Shown here in pieces: positions 35,367 through 43,925 of a stretch of 64,000 bases of DNA. Origin of the DNA: Shouchella tritolerans. GTDB taxonomy: Bacteria; Bacillota; Bacilli; Bacillales; Bacillaceae_D. Below the pieces are notes generated by a model that saw only the letters and a list, made by a program, of their open reading frames with translations, was not told the DNA's origin and did not search any database. Each line of letters begins with the position of its first letter. Within the stretch, counting starts at the first letter, position 1. The stretch lies in NCBI RefSeq assembly GCF_025770735.1, contig NZ_JAODPB010000003.1, forward strand, positions 682,001-746,000. The letters are read 5' to 3'. The translations under genes and the position numbers were made by a program.

Positions 35367-35708
35367 TTAGGATTGTTCGTTTGTTTCAGCGTATACCCTG
35401 TTAAGGTGGTTCGTATGGTTCTTGCCCCACTCGTGCATGGCGTCTAAAACAGGCTGTAAACTTTTCCCGTATTCAGAAATGGAATACTCCACTTTTGGTG
35501 GGATTTGTGGATAAACTTTTCTCTCTACAATATCATGAGACTCTAACTCTCGAAGTTGTGAAGTCAACATTTTTTGGGTAATGCCAGGAATGGCGCGTTT
35601 CAATTCGTTAAACCGCATAACATCATGTGTCATTAACTGAAATAAAATTTTATGTTTCCACTTTCCGACAAGAATTTCTAACGCTGTATCTACTTCGCAG
35701 GATTCCAT
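35367..35708 (-). CDS. HxlR-family transcriptional regulator
   Basis: A 113-residue winged-helix protein (MESCEVDTALEILVGKWKHKILFQL..., FNELKRAIPGITQKMLTSQLRELE, VEYSISEYGKSLQPVLDAM) that fits the HxlR family in full length. The conserved N-terminal Cys of redox- or aldehyde-sensing members (ESCEVD) is present. ATG at 35708 has GGAG ten bases upstream; the long frame to 35858 would run into the promoter region. It is divergent from a nitroreductase gene, the usual arrangement for a local repressor/activator of that gene. Confidence 0.9.
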   Translation of the reverse strand: MESCEVDTALEILVGKWKHKILFQLMTHDVMRFNELKRAIPGITQKMLTSQLRELESHDIVERKVYPQIPPKVEYSISEYGKSLQPVLDAMHEWGKNHTNHLNRVYAETNEQS

Positions 35709-35830
35709 CGTTTCCACTCCTCTAAACAGTTTCTTTTTATATACTATATGACAAACAATGGGGTATAGACAATCTTTTTGCTTGAAGCCCTTTTTTGTAG
35801 ATCCTATAGTTTCTTTGATTATACTAACGT

Positions 35831-35840
35831 ACTTTAAAGT
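35831..35840. promoter_or_regulatory. candidate HxlR operator between the divergent genes
   Basis: ACTTTAAAGT is a perfect 10-bp palindrome, flanked by GT on the left and GCGTAC on the right so that the dyad extends imperfectly. It lies 70 bp before the nitroreductase start. Binding by the HxlR protein is inferred from position only. Confidence 0.3.
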
Positions 35841-35909
35841 GCGTACTGTTTTATTCATCGGCGATTGGATAGACTAAAAAAGAAAAAACATACAAAGGAG
35901 AGAATTTCA

Positions 35910-36506
35910 ATGGCTACTTTTTTTGAAGCAATTGAGAAACGGCGTTCCTATTACGCAATTAGCAAAGAGGCTGTCGCATCAGATGAACGCATTAAAGAAA
36001 TCGTCGAGCATGCTGTAAAACATGTTCCATCTGCGTTTAATTCCCAATCGGCGCGGGTGATCATTCTGCTTGGAAAAGAACATGACAAGTTTTGGGATCT
36101 AACGACTGAGGCACTAAAAGCAGTTGTCGGAGACGGAGACTTCTCAGGTACACAGCAGAAAATGGATGGATTTAAAGCAGGCTATGGCACCGTACTATTC
36201 TTTGAAGACCAAGAGCCGATTCTGAAGCTGCAAGAGTCTTTCCCGCTTTATGCAGAAAACTTTCCAATTTGGTCAGAACAATCCTCAGGCATGCATCAAT
36301 TTGCCGTGTGGACTGGTTTAGAAAACGAAGGGTTTGGCGCTTCGTTGCAACACTATAACCCGATTGTTGACGAGTTGGTTATAAAAGAATGGAATGTTCC
36401 GGAAACATGGAAACTTCGTGCGCAAATGCCTTTTGGCAAACCTGTTCAAGAACCAGGGGAGAAAGAATTTTTGCCGCTTGAAGATCGTGTAAAATTGTTT
36501 AAGTAA
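35910..36506 (+). CDS. nitroreductase family protein
   Basis: A 198-residue FMN-dependent nitroreductase-like oxidoreductase. The N-terminal EAIEKRRSYYAISKE and HVPSAFNSQSARVIILLG carry the FMN phosphate-binding Arg and Ser residues of the family; GLENEGFGASLQHYNP is the second signature. It belongs to the HBN1-like group, often linked to xenobiotic or aldehyde stress. ATG at 35910 follows AAAGGAGAG; the longer frame from 35865 has no such site. Probably regulated by the divergent HxlR gene. A strong terminator follows. Confidence 0.9.
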   Translation: MATFFEAIEKRRSYYAISKEAVASDERIKEIVEHAVKHVPSAFNSQSARVIILLGKEHDKFWDLTTEALKAVVGDGDFSGTQQKMDGFKAGYGTVLFFEDQEPILKLQESFPLYAENFPIWSEQSSGMHQFAVWTGLENEGFGASLQHYNPIVDELVIKEWNVPETWKLRAQMPFGKPVQEPGEKEFLPLEDRVKLFK

Positions 36507-36510
36507 GCCA

Positions 36511-36546
36511 AAAGCCAGTTGAGCTCATGTCCTCAACTGGCTTTTT
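36511..36546 (+). terminator. terminator of the nitroreductase gene
   Basis: AAAGCCAGTTGAG / CTCAACTGGCTTTTT with an 8-nt loop. Confidence 0.9.
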
Positions 36547-36572
36547 GTCGGTTGCGCTACAAGGCAACGATC

Positions 36573-37259
36573 TTATTTTCGCAACGCCTCTTCTTTTAAT
36601 TGTGGGTAAATTTTAGTCGGCTCTGTCACGCGGTCATCGGTAATGTGGACTTGGCACATTTTGTTATGGCGCATAAATTTGAAGATGCCATTATTAAAGT
36701 CCGTTCCCGTCTCTTTAAAGAAAATGCCTTCGTATTTAGCCTCTTTCGTATGGCTGAACATGAGGCGATACCCGTCTTCGTCTTCTACTAGGTAGGCGCG
36801 TACGCCTTTTTCAAAGTGACCTTCGAGCCCTTTGATTGCCCGGTCACAGGAAACAACGTGGAAATCGACGAAAGGAATCTCGCGGAGAAGCACGTTCATA
36901 AAGGAACCTTTCGTAATTTCTTCCCATCGGCTTTTGGCCGTTTGGCCGATAATGATTTGCGTAATATGGTGTTCTCTAGCTACTTCAGCGATTACTTTTA
37001 CCGCCGGTTTTTTTTCATTATCACGAATAATAAATTCTTCAACATCATACTCTTCCGCCAACTCTTTCCACCTATCAATATAGGCCGATTTTTCGGCATC
37101 TAATTCATCATAAGGGAGAGGGTCAACCGTTAATATATATAAAGGGCAGTCAAGCATGTTAGCAATTTTAGCACCGCGTTTGATTAAACGTTCGCCGTTT
37201 GGCCCGTAATAAACGCACACAAGAATGCTTTCATCCATGCGTCCTTTAGCTTTTTTCAT
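36573..37259 (-). CDS. universal stress protein (KdpD-type UspA domain)
   Basis: A 228-residue cytoplasmic protein. The first ~145 residues match the UspA-like domain found in KdpD sensor kinases (ESILVCVYYGPNGERLIKRGAKIA..., ITQIIIGQTAKSRWEEITKGSFMNVLLREIP), including the nucleotide-loop pattern IGQTAKSRW. The C-terminal ~80 residues are beta-rich and not recognised. There is no histidine kinase part and no kdp transporter nearby. ATG at 37259 follows GAGGTGAT. It is divergent from the Mrp antiporter operon, which hints at a role in cation or pH stress, but this is only context. Confidence 0.75.
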   Translation of the reverse strand: MKKAKGRMDESILVCVYYGPNGERLIKRGAKIANMLDCPLYILTVDPLPYDELDAEKSAYIDRWKELAEEYDVEEFIIRDNEKKPAVKVIAEVAREHHITQIIIGQTAKSRWEEITKGSFMNVLLREIPFVDFHVVSCDRAIKGLEGHFEKGVRAYLVEDEDGYRLMFSHTKEAKYEGIFFKETGTDFNNGIFKFMRHNKMCQVHITDDRVTEPTKIYPQLKEEALRK

Positions 37260-37883
37260 AAAAAATCACCTCAGTTAATATGTTATCGAACCAACAATGA
37301 AGAATGACGTTTAGGTCTGAATATGGCTTCTGCCCTCAGTCAGCTCATTGCCACCGAGGCATCTTGAAAACTTCGTTATTATATAACGGCGATGGACGAA
37401 TTTCAATTGTTTCTACAAAAAAGATTAAAATTCTTTCTCATCCTTATTGAATGCCAATTACGTCTGTTTGCTTGGGCCGCTGTACAGCTTGTGACATTTT
37501 TGTGTGTCCCAAGGCGTATTGTGTGCATTGCCTTCAAAATTAGTATATACTTTTAATCAACAAGTAAATCACCAACGGTTCATTTTTTACAAACAACCCT
37601 CATGCTTTTTTGGCCTTCCCTCGTGCTCTGGAAAAGTATATAAAAGGCCTAGCGTCCAAAGCAGGCGAATTGGCTTTTCCGTGCAGCATCCACTCCGTTG
37701 CGCGATTTCGAGCTGGCATAAAGCAGACATTCCAATATTTTGCTTTCATCATACACGTTCTCTCTAGGAAGCACAAGCTTTGATTGGCTTGGTTTTTTTA
37801 GGGAACACTTGGAAGGACATAAGTGAAAGGAATGAATACGTACATAGATTTACGCAGTAACTTGAGAAAAAGGAGGTCGCGTT
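37260..37883. other. 624-bp intergenic region between the Usp-like gene and mrpA
   Basis: No convincing gene is seen. The 87-codon frame at 37504-37767 lacks a Shine-Dalgarno. The stretch contains short hairpins such as GCC-TCGGT-GGC (minus strand, about 37350-37360) and CAAGC...GCTTG followed by GTTTTTTTA (37773-37801), so both genes probably have long leaders. I could not match it to a known riboswitch, including the c-di-AMP (ydaO) type. Confidence 0.4.
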
Positions 37884-40301
37884 TTGTACACTGTTAACAT
37901 TGCTATTTTAACACCTTTTATAGTCGCTCTTTTTATCCCCTTCTTATATAAAAGGGTATCTGCTATTCATACAGGCTGGTTTGTGCTGGCTGTACCAGTC
38001 ACCCTTTTCGCAATATTAGCTAGTTATATTCCCGCTGTTGCTACTGGAGACACATTCTATTCCTCGATCCCATGGCTGCCGTCACTTGGCATTAATTTTA
38101 CAGCGTATTTAGACGGGTTAGGTTTAATTTTTGCGTTGCTTATCACAGGCGTTGGAAGCTTGGTGGTCCTCTATTCGATTTATTACCTTTCAAAAGAACG
38201 GGAATCATTGCATCATTTTTATATTTATTTGCTCATGTTTATGGGAGCCATGCTTGGCGTGGTGTTCTCAGATAATTTGCTTGTACTTTATGTATTTTGG
38301 GAATTGACGAGCATTTCATCGTTTTTGCTTATTGCTTACTGGCACCATCGCCGCCAATCTCGATACGGAGCACAAAAATCGATGTTGATTACGGTGATGG
38401 GCGGAATTGGCATGCTTGCTGGATTTTTAATGCTTAGTTCGTTTGCAGGCACATTCAGCATAAGAGAAATCATTGGCGGGATGGGCGACTATGCCAGCCA
38501 CGCCCTTTTTTTGCCGGCAATGCTGTTGGTTCTATTAGGTGCATTTACGAAATCAGCCCAATTTCCGTTTCATATTTGGTTGCCTGACGCAATGGAGGCG
38601 CCAACACCTGTTAGCGCGTATCTCCACTCAGCAACGATGGTAAAGGCGGGCATTTACTTAGTTGCCCGGTTTACGCCTGTTTTTGGCGGGGAGGCCGTTT
38701 GGTTTTGGGTTGTCAGTATCGTAGGGATTGTGACGCTATTCTGGGGCTCATTTACAGCGATTCGCCAAACGGATTTAAAAGCGCTTCTCGCTTACTCGAC
38801 GATCAGCCAACTAGGATTGATTATGACGTTGCTCGGGCTCGGCTCGGCAGCGCTGCATTTTGACGTTATAGACAATCAGTCTTTCTACTATTCACTCGCA
38901 ATTTTTGCCGCTTTGTTCCACCTTGTCAATCATTCGACGTTTAAAGGGGCACTGTTTATGGTGGTAGGTATTGTCGACCATGAAACAGGAACACGGGACA
39001 TTCGTAGGCTGGGCGGATTGATGACAGTTATGCCAGTAACGTTTACTGTAGCGGTTATTGGCAGCTTTTCGATGGCAGGTTTGCCACCGTTTAACGGCTT
39101 TTTAAGCAAAGAAATGTTTTTTACGGCCGTTTTGCGCATAATAGAGCTGCCATTTTTCTCGATTGAGACATGGGGGCTGCTATTTCCGATCATTGCATGG
39201 CTGGCGAGCGTGCTCACCTTTGTTTATTGCTTGATTCTCATATTCAAAACGTTTTTTGGCGAACATCAGCCAGAAAAACTAGAAAAGTCAGCGCATGAAG
39301 CGCCGTTTGGTATGCTTGTCTCGCCTGTTATTTTAGCGAGCCTGGTTGTCGCTTTCTTCTTCTTCCCGAATGTATTAGGCGAATTTTTGCTTAAACCGGC
39401 ATATGGGGCCGTTATGCCTGCGTTTATAGAAGCAGGGGTATTCGACTATCAGATCAAGGCGTGGCATGGCATCAATACGGAACTGCTAATGACGCTAGGG
39501 ATTGTTGGTTTCGGTTTTGTTCTATACCGGGCGTTGCCGCGGTGGAGTGGGGTGTATTCTCTCTTTCCGGCAAAGCTATCGTTGGACCGTCTATATAATG
39601 GGGCGCTGATTTCGGTTGAAAGACGCTCGAATGAAATAACAAACCGCTATATGACAGGGAATATGTACCACTATTTGCTCTATATATTCCTTGTGATATT
39701 GGGGCTTGTATATACGATTGCCTTGACGACAGGCGCGTTGTCTTTTGATGCCTCGAATGATGCTCCTATTAGTATCTATGAAGGTATTCTTGCTGCTGTG
39801 ATGGCGATTACAGCGATTTCAATCCTATTTGCTAAATCACGAATGACTGGCATTCTTCTAAATGGCGTTCTTGGTTATTTAGTAGCATTGTTCTTCGTCT
39901 TTTTCCGTGCCCCTGATTTAGCGCTGACACAGCTTGTCATCGAAACCGTAACAGCTGCACTGTTCTTGCTTTGTTTTTATTTCCTGCCTGATTGGGACAA
40001 ACAAAAGCACAAGACTAAGCCTAAACTACTCAATGGCTTGATCGCGGTAGCAACAGGAGCTATGGTGACTGTGCTGGCGCTGTCAGTCAACAGCAATCGC
40101 TTGTTTGACTCGATTTCCGCTTTTTATGAAAATGCCTATGAACTTGCAGGCGCAAAGAACATTGTGAACGCCATTCTCGGTGACTTCCGTGCATTTGATA
40201 CGATGCTTGAAGTTGTGGTGTTGCTCATAGCCGGCCTTGGCGTGTATGTGCTGATCAAGCTGAAGGCGAGTAAGGGGGGACGTGACCTTGAAGGCAAATG
40301 A
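37884..40301 (+). CDS. mrpA: Na+/H+ antiporter subunit MrpA
   Basis: An 805-residue multi-spanning subunit, length as in alkaliphilic Bacillus MrpA. The proton-translocating core resembles NuoL (KSAQFPFHIWLPDAMEAPTPVSAYLHSATMVKAGIYLVARF; LKALLAYSTISQLGLIM), and the C-terminal ~200 residues carry the MrpA-specific NuoJ-like and MbhE-like part (FFRAPDLALTQLVIETVTAALFLLCF). It works only in the full heptameric Mrp complex, exporting Na+ in exchange for H+ at high pH. TTG start at 37884 follows AAGGAGGTCG. First gene of the operon. Confidence 0.97.
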   Translation: MYTVNIAILTPFIVALFIPFLYKRVSAIHTGWFVLAVPVTLFAILASYIPAVATGDTFYSSIPWLPSLGINFTAYLDGLGLIFALLITGVGSLVVLYSIYYLSKERESLHHFYIYLLMFMGAMLGVVFSDNLLVLYVFWELTSISSFLLIAYWHHRRQSRYGAQKSMLITVMGGIGMLAGFLMLSSFAGTFSIREIIGGMGDYASHALFLPAMLLVLLGAFTKSAQFPFHIWLPDAMEAPTPVSAYLHSATMVKAGIYLVARFTPVFGGEAVWFWVVSIVGIVTLFWGSFTAIRQTDLKALLAYSTISQLGLIMTLLGLGSAALHFDVIDNQSFYYSLAIFAALFHLVNHSTFKGALFMVVGIVDHETGTRDIRRLGGLMTVMPVTFTVAVIGSFSMAGLPPFNGFLSKEMFFTAVLRIIELPFFSIETWGLLFPIIAWLASVLTFVYCLILIFKTFFGEHQPEKLEKSAHEAPFGMLVSPVILASLVVAFFFFPNVLGEFLLKPAYGAVMPAFIEAGVFDYQIKAWHGINTELLMTLGIVGFGFVLYRALPRWSGVYSLFPAKLSLDRLYNGALISVERRSNEITNRYMTGNMYHYLLYIFLVILGLVYTIALTTGALSFDASNDAPISIYEGILAAVMAITAISILFAKSRMTGILLNGVLGYLVALFFVFFRAPDLALTQLVIETVTAALFLLCFYFLPDWDKQKHKTKPKLLNGLIAVATGAMVTVLALSVNSNRLFDSISAFYENAYELAGAKNIVNAILGDFRAFDTMLEVVVLLIAGLGVYVLIKLKASKGGRDLEGK

Positions 40302-40710
40302 TGTGATTTTACGGACAGTAACGAAAGTGGTTGTCTTTATCATTTTAACATATGGCGTCCACTTGTTTTTAGCTGGGCATTACGAACCTGGCGGCGGCTT
40401 TGTCGGTGGTCTCGTCCTAGCTTCGGCATTTGTGCTCATGTACTTGGCGTTTGATATAGAGACCGTGCAAAGAGGTATACCCATCGATTTTAAAATGCTT
40501 GCAGGAGCAGGGGCTTTCCTCTCCGTGGCCACTGGAGTAGCGTCGATTGCCTTTGGCGTTCCGTTTCTTACACAGGAAGAAGCCCATCTGACTTTGCCGA
40601 TTTTTGGCGAGGTAGGGTTTACGTCTGTCATTTTGTTTGAAGCAGGAGTCGCACTCGCCGTTATTGGCACTGTTGTGACTATTATTCTGAGTATAAGTGA
40701 GGATGTTTAG
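40288..40710 (+). CDS. mrpB: Na+/H+ antiporter subunit MrpB
   Basis: A 140-residue membrane protein with four hydrophobic segments; HLFLAGHYEPGGGFVGGLVLASAFVLMYLAFD is the MrpB/MnhB signature. It overlaps mrpA by 14 bp. TTG at 40288 is chosen because GGGGGGA lies seven bases upstream; GTG at 40282 would be too close to that site. A structural subunit required for complex assembly and Na+ transport. Confidence 0.95.
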   Translation: MKANDVILRTVTKVVVFIILTYGVHLFLAGHYEPGGGFVGGLVLASAFVLMYLAFDIETVQRGIPIDFKMLAGAGAFLSVATGVASIAFGVPFLTQEEAHLTLPIFGEVGFTSVILFEAGVALAVIGTVVTIILSISEDV

Positions 40711-40713
40711 CTT

Positions 40714-41058
40714 ATGGAAACTATGATGTCTCTATTAGTCGGCGTGCTTGTTTCAGTCGCCACTTATTTAATCCTTTCCAAAAGCTTGCTCCGTGTGATT
40801 TTAGGCACTGCGATTATGTCTCACGCTGTTCACTTGCTCATTATGATTATGGGCGGCTTTTCGGGAGATTCAAGCGCCCCGTTGCTTGGGGAGGAAGCAA
40901 CTTCTTACACAGACGCACTCCCTCAAGCGCTAATTTTAACAGCTATTGTTATTAGCTTTGGCGTGACGGCGCTTTTCTTAGTACTGGCCTATCGAACGTA
41001 CCGGGATTTAGGCACGGATGATCTTACAAAGTTAAGGGGACTCGATGATGATGAATAA
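40714..41058 (+). CDS. mrpC: Na+/H+ antiporter subunit MrpC
   Basis: A 114-residue NuoK-like subunit with three membrane segments (SLLVGVLVSVATYLILSKSLLRVILGTAIMSHAVHLLIMIMGG; DALPQALILTAIVISFGVTALFLVLAYR). The PQALILTAIVI motif is the family hallmark. It starts 3 bp after mrpB and overlaps mrpD by 14 bp. Confidence 0.95.
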   Translation: METMMSLLVGVLVSVATYLILSKSLLRVILGTAIMSHAVHLLIMIMGGFSGDSSAPLLGEEATSYTDALPQALILTAIVISFGVTALFLVLAYRTYRDLGTDDLTKLRGLDDDE

Positions 41059-42538
41059 TTTACTTGTATTGCCGATGGTTCTCCCGCTGCTTGTAGGAAT
41101 CCTACTCATATTTTTGAGGCCTTTTGTCAAATGGCAGCGAGTCATTAGTTTTGTGACGTTGCTCCTGACATTTGCCCTTAGCATTTATTTGTTGCTTTAT
41201 GTTCAGCAGGAAGGCATTATAACGCTTGATTTTGGTGGCTGGTATCCTCCATTTGGGATTTCTTTTGTCGGCGATTCGTTTTCATTGTTGTTAACAGCTA
41301 CGACCTATTTCATTGCAACAATCTGTTCGCTTTACTCGTTTTCGACCATTGGCAAAGACAAAGAAAACATGTTTGTTTATCCTCTAGTCCACATGCTATT
41401 GGCTGGCGTTTCTGGTTCGTTTTTGACAGGCGACTTGTTTAACTTGTATGTCTGTTTTGAAGTGATGCTTCTTGCTTCGTACGCCTTGATCATGCTTGGC
41501 GGAGAGCGTTTGCAGTTGCGGGAAGCGATTAAGTATGTTCTTGTCAATGTCCTGTCTTCTTTTATTTTTTTAATCGCCATCGCTTATTTATACGGCGTGA
41601 CGGGGACGTTAAACTTAGCCCATTTGTCGGTGCGGATTGCTGAAGCTGGGCAGCCGCCAATCCTAACGACAATCGCGATTGTTTTCTTACTCGTCTTTAG
41701 TTTAAAAGCCGGACTGCTCCTTTATTTTTGGTTGCCTGGCGCATACGGGGCACCACCGATGGCCATTGCAGCGTTGTTTGGGGCTTTGCTTACCAAAGTG
41801 GGGATTTACGCATTGTTCCGCTTCTTCACGATGTTGTTTTACCACGAACCAGAACTGACCCATACGATCATAGCAGTTATGGCGATTGTGACGATGGTCG
41901 GTGGCAGCATTGGAGCAGTCGCTTACAATGATTTGCGGAAAATTGTTTCTTATAATGTGGTCATCGCAGTAGGCTTTATTTTAAGCGGACTCGCGATCTT
42001 CAACGAAGCTGCGATTGAAGGTTCGATCTATTACCTTGTGCATGACATGATCGTCAAAGCGTTTTTGTTCTTATTAGTAGGCGTAACGATTTATTTATCG
42101 GGGACGCAACGACTCGAACGAATGAGCGGCATGATTCGCAACTATCCGTTACTAGGCTGGCTGTTTTTCCTGGCGACGATTTCTCTTGCTGGCATTCCAC
42201 CATTAAGTGGTTTTGTCGGCAAAGTCTTTGTAGCACAGGGCGCCATTGACGGCCAAGCGTTTGTCCTGTTGGCGGTTACGCTCATTTCAAGTATATTTGT
42301 CCTTTATTCGCTTTTGCGGATTTTCCGTACTGTATTTTGGGGAGAAACGATTATTGCCACTGACGAAATGGTTCCATTGAAAACAGGTATGATCCTTCCT
42401 TGCGCCCTTCTTGGTGCTGCAACACTGGCATTAGGTCTCGGCACTGAAAGTATTTCTGGTATTGTCCAAGATGCTGTAAATACGTTGTTAAATCCACAAA
42501 TCTATATTGATGCTGTATTAAATCGGGGAGGCGCTTAG
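41045..42538 (+). CDS. mrpD: Na+/H+ antiporter subunit MrpD
   Basis: A 497-residue NuoM/NuoN-like subunit with about 14 membrane segments. Conserved motifs include FEVMLLASYALIMLGG (with the essential Glu), KAGLLLYFWLPGAYGAPPMAIAALFGALLTKVGIYALFRF and LRKIVSYNVVIAVGFILSG. It forms one of the two candidate proton channels of the Mrp complex. Three consecutive ATG codons follow AAGGGGA; the first is used here. Confidence 0.96.
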   Translation: MMMNNLLVLPMVLPLLVGILLIFLRPFVKWQRVISFVTLLLTFALSIYLLLYVQQEGIITLDFGGWYPPFGISFVGDSFSLLLTATTYFIATICSLYSFSTIGKDKENMFVYPLVHMLLAGVSGSFLTGDLFNLYVCFEVMLLASYALIMLGGERLQLREAIKYVLVNVLSSFIFLIAIAYLYGVTGTLNLAHLSVRIAEAGQPPILTTIAIVFLLVFSLKAGLLLYFWLPGAYGAPPMAIAALFGALLTKVGIYALFRFFTMLFYHEPELTHTIIAVMAIVTMVGGSIGAVAYNDLRKIVSYNVVIAVGFILSGLAIFNEAAIEGSIYYLVHDMIVKAFLFLLVGVTIYLSGTQRLERMSGMIRNYPLLGWLFFLATISLAGIPPLSGFVGKVFVAQGAIDGQAFVLLAVTLISSIFVLYSLLRIFRTVFWGETIIATDEMVPLKTGMILPCALLGAATLALGLGTESISGIVQDAVNTLLNPQIYIDAVLNRGGA

Positions 42539-42574
42539 GGTATGGAAGGATCGACAGCAAAGGGAGGTGGCTCG

Positions 42575-43057
42575 ATGTTCGGACAGCTTTTGCTAAACAT
42601 TTTGATCGCATTTCTGTGGGTACTATTGCAAGATGAGGACCAGTTTTACTTGTCAACGCTTTTCGCCGGCTATTTAGTAGGGATCGGCATCATTTACGTA
42701 ATGCGTCGTTTCTTTTTTAAAGAATTTTATTTGCATAGGCTGTTTGCGGTAATCAAACTGTTGTTTATTTTCATCCGCGAGCTCCTCTACTCGAGCATTA
42801 TGATTATCAAGCATATTTTAAGCCCAAAACAAAAAATTACGCCGGGGATTTTTACGTATCAAACAGAGCTAAAAAGTGATGTGGAAGTAACGGCTTTAGC
42901 ACTCTTGCTTATGTTGACGCCTGGTTCTGTCGTTATTGAGGTTTCTCCATCGAATGACGTCTTCTATATCCATACGATGGACATCCCCGAGTCTAAAAAT
43001 TCCGTTTTACGGGCAATGACTACATTTGAAAAAGCGATTATGGAGGTGACGCGATAA
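42575..43057 (+). CDS. mrpE: Na+/H+ antiporter subunit MrpE
   Basis: A 160-residue subunit with two to three N-terminal membrane helices and a cytoplasmic C-terminal domain (LLMLTPGSVVIEVSPSNDVFYIHTMD). The frame is open from 42542, but ATG at 42575 has AGGGAGG eight bases upstream and begins MFGQLLLNILIAF, as in homologues. Its stop codon shares one base with the start of mrpF. Confidence 0.95.
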   Translation: MFGQLLLNILIAFLWVLLQDEDQFYLSTLFAGYLVGIGIIYVMRRFFFKEFYLHRLFAVIKLLFIFIRELLYSSIMIIKHILSPKQKITPGIFTYQTELKSDVEVTALALLLMLTPGSVVIEVSPSNDVFYIHTMDIPESKNSVLRAMTTFEKAIMEVTR

Positions 43058-43341
43058 TGTTTGAGATTGCAATGGTCGGATCTCTTGTGCTTTTCGCAAC
43101 GGCAATTAGTATTTGTACGGTTAGAATTATGAAAGGGCCGACGATGCCAGATCGTGTCGTTGCTTTGGATACAATTGGCGTCAATTTAATTTCAATCGCT
43201 GCAGTGATTTCAATTGTCCTTGAGACAAAAGCGTTTTTGGAAGTCATTTTAATTATAGGCATCCTTGCGTTTATTAGCACCGTTGCTTTCTCGAAGTTTA
43301 TAGAGAGGGGTGTCATTATTGAACGCAAGCGTAACCGGTGA
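43057..43341 (+). CDS. mrpF: Na+/H+ antiporter subunit MrpF
   Basis: A 94-residue subunit with three membrane helices; the signature RIMKGPTMPDRVVALDTIGVNLISI is the conserved MrpF motif containing the functionally important Asp. It overlaps mrpE by 1 bp and mrpG by about 20 bp. Confidence 0.95.
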   Translation: MFEIAMVGSLVLFATAISICTVRIMKGPTMPDRVVALDTIGVNLISIAAVISIVLETKAFLEVILIIGILAFISTVAFSKFIERGVIIERKRNR

Positions 43342-43711
43342 ACTGCTAGCTTCTATTTTTATTTGTGTGGGTGCGATAATAAGTGTGATTAGCGCGATCG
43401 GCATCATCCGGCTTCCTGATGTCTATACAAGGTCCCATGCCGCCACAAAAAGCGCAACGCTTGCTGTTTTGTTAACGCTGACCGGCTCCTTTATCTATTT
43501 TTGGCTTGCAGACGCTTATATTAGCATTCGTCTCGTACTCGGTATTGTATTCGTGTTTTTAACTGCTCCGGTGGCGGGACATTTGATTACGCGTGCAGCA
43601 TATCGTTCTAAAGTACCGCTTACGGAAGAAAGCGTAGAAGATGAACTGAAGGAAGTGTTAAACAAAGAAAATTACAATGAACCAGTTAAGCATGCTGATG
43701 TAGATAAATAA
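43319..43711 (+). CDS. mrpG: Na+/H+ antiporter subunit MrpG
   Basis: About 130 residues with three membrane helices and a charged C-terminal tail (EESVEDELKEVLNKENYNEP). The motif IGIIRLPDVYTRSHAATKSATLAVLLTL identifies MrpG. TTG at 43319 with AGAGAGGGG upstream is preferred; GTG at 43310 overlaps that site. Last gene of the operon; a GC-rich hairpin follows. Confidence 0.94.
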   Translation: MNASVTGELLASIFICVGAIISVISAIGIIRLPDVYTRSHAATKSATLAVLLTLTGSFIYFWLADAYISIRLVLGIVFVFLTAPVAGHLITRAAYRSKVPLTEESVEDELKEVLNKENYNEPVKHADVDK

Positions 43712-43734
43712 TGGGGCGTGCTACACGCCCCATT
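43711..43734 (+). terminator. hairpin at the end of the mrp operon
   Basis: ATGGGGCGTG-CTA-CACGCCCCAT, a very stable stem overlapping the mrpG stop region, but followed by TAGACTG (the repeat element) instead of a T-run. Confidence 0.6.
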
Positions 43735-43871
43735 AGACTGTAGACAAATGCCCGCTTCTCGGTCATTTGCATATGAATCTATCGTATACATGCGCAAGAA
43801 AATCGTTGCCCATGAACGCATGTTTTATGCACTCTTCTCTCCACGGCTGACAAGCGTTTTGATTAATCTGG
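43734..43871 (+). repeat. intergenic repeat element, copy A
   Basis: It begins AGACTGTAGACAAATGCC and ends TGACAAGCGTTTTGATTAATCTG. It shares both ends and several internal blocks (TCGGTCAT...ATGAA, GCAAGAAA...GTTGC) with copies at 47760-47883 and 56591-56729. The ends form imperfect terminal inverted repeats. No coding capacity. It lies directly after the mrp operon hairpin. Confidence 0.7.
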
Positions 43872-43877
43872 AGTTCT

Positions 43878-43905
43878 GGCCGCTGTTTGACGGACGGCCT
43901 TTTTG
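43878..43905 (+). terminator. probable terminator downstream of repeat copy A
   Basis: GGCCG...CGGCC stem with a 12-nt loop and TTTTTG tail. Together with the hairpin at 43711 it brackets the repeat. Confidence 0.55.
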
Positions 43906-43925
43906 TGTAAGTGCAAGAAAGATGT

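Noticed and set aside
37260-37500. c-di-AMP (ydaO-type) riboswitch before the KdpD-like Usp gene
   Set aside because: The conserved core segments of that riboswitch could not be found on the minus strand, only short unrelated hairpins.
37504-37767. 87-codon frame in the gap upstream of mrpA
   Set aside because: No Shine-Dalgarno before its GTG start, a composition unlike a folded Bacillus protein (many Cys, Phe, His and Ser), and no recognisable domain.
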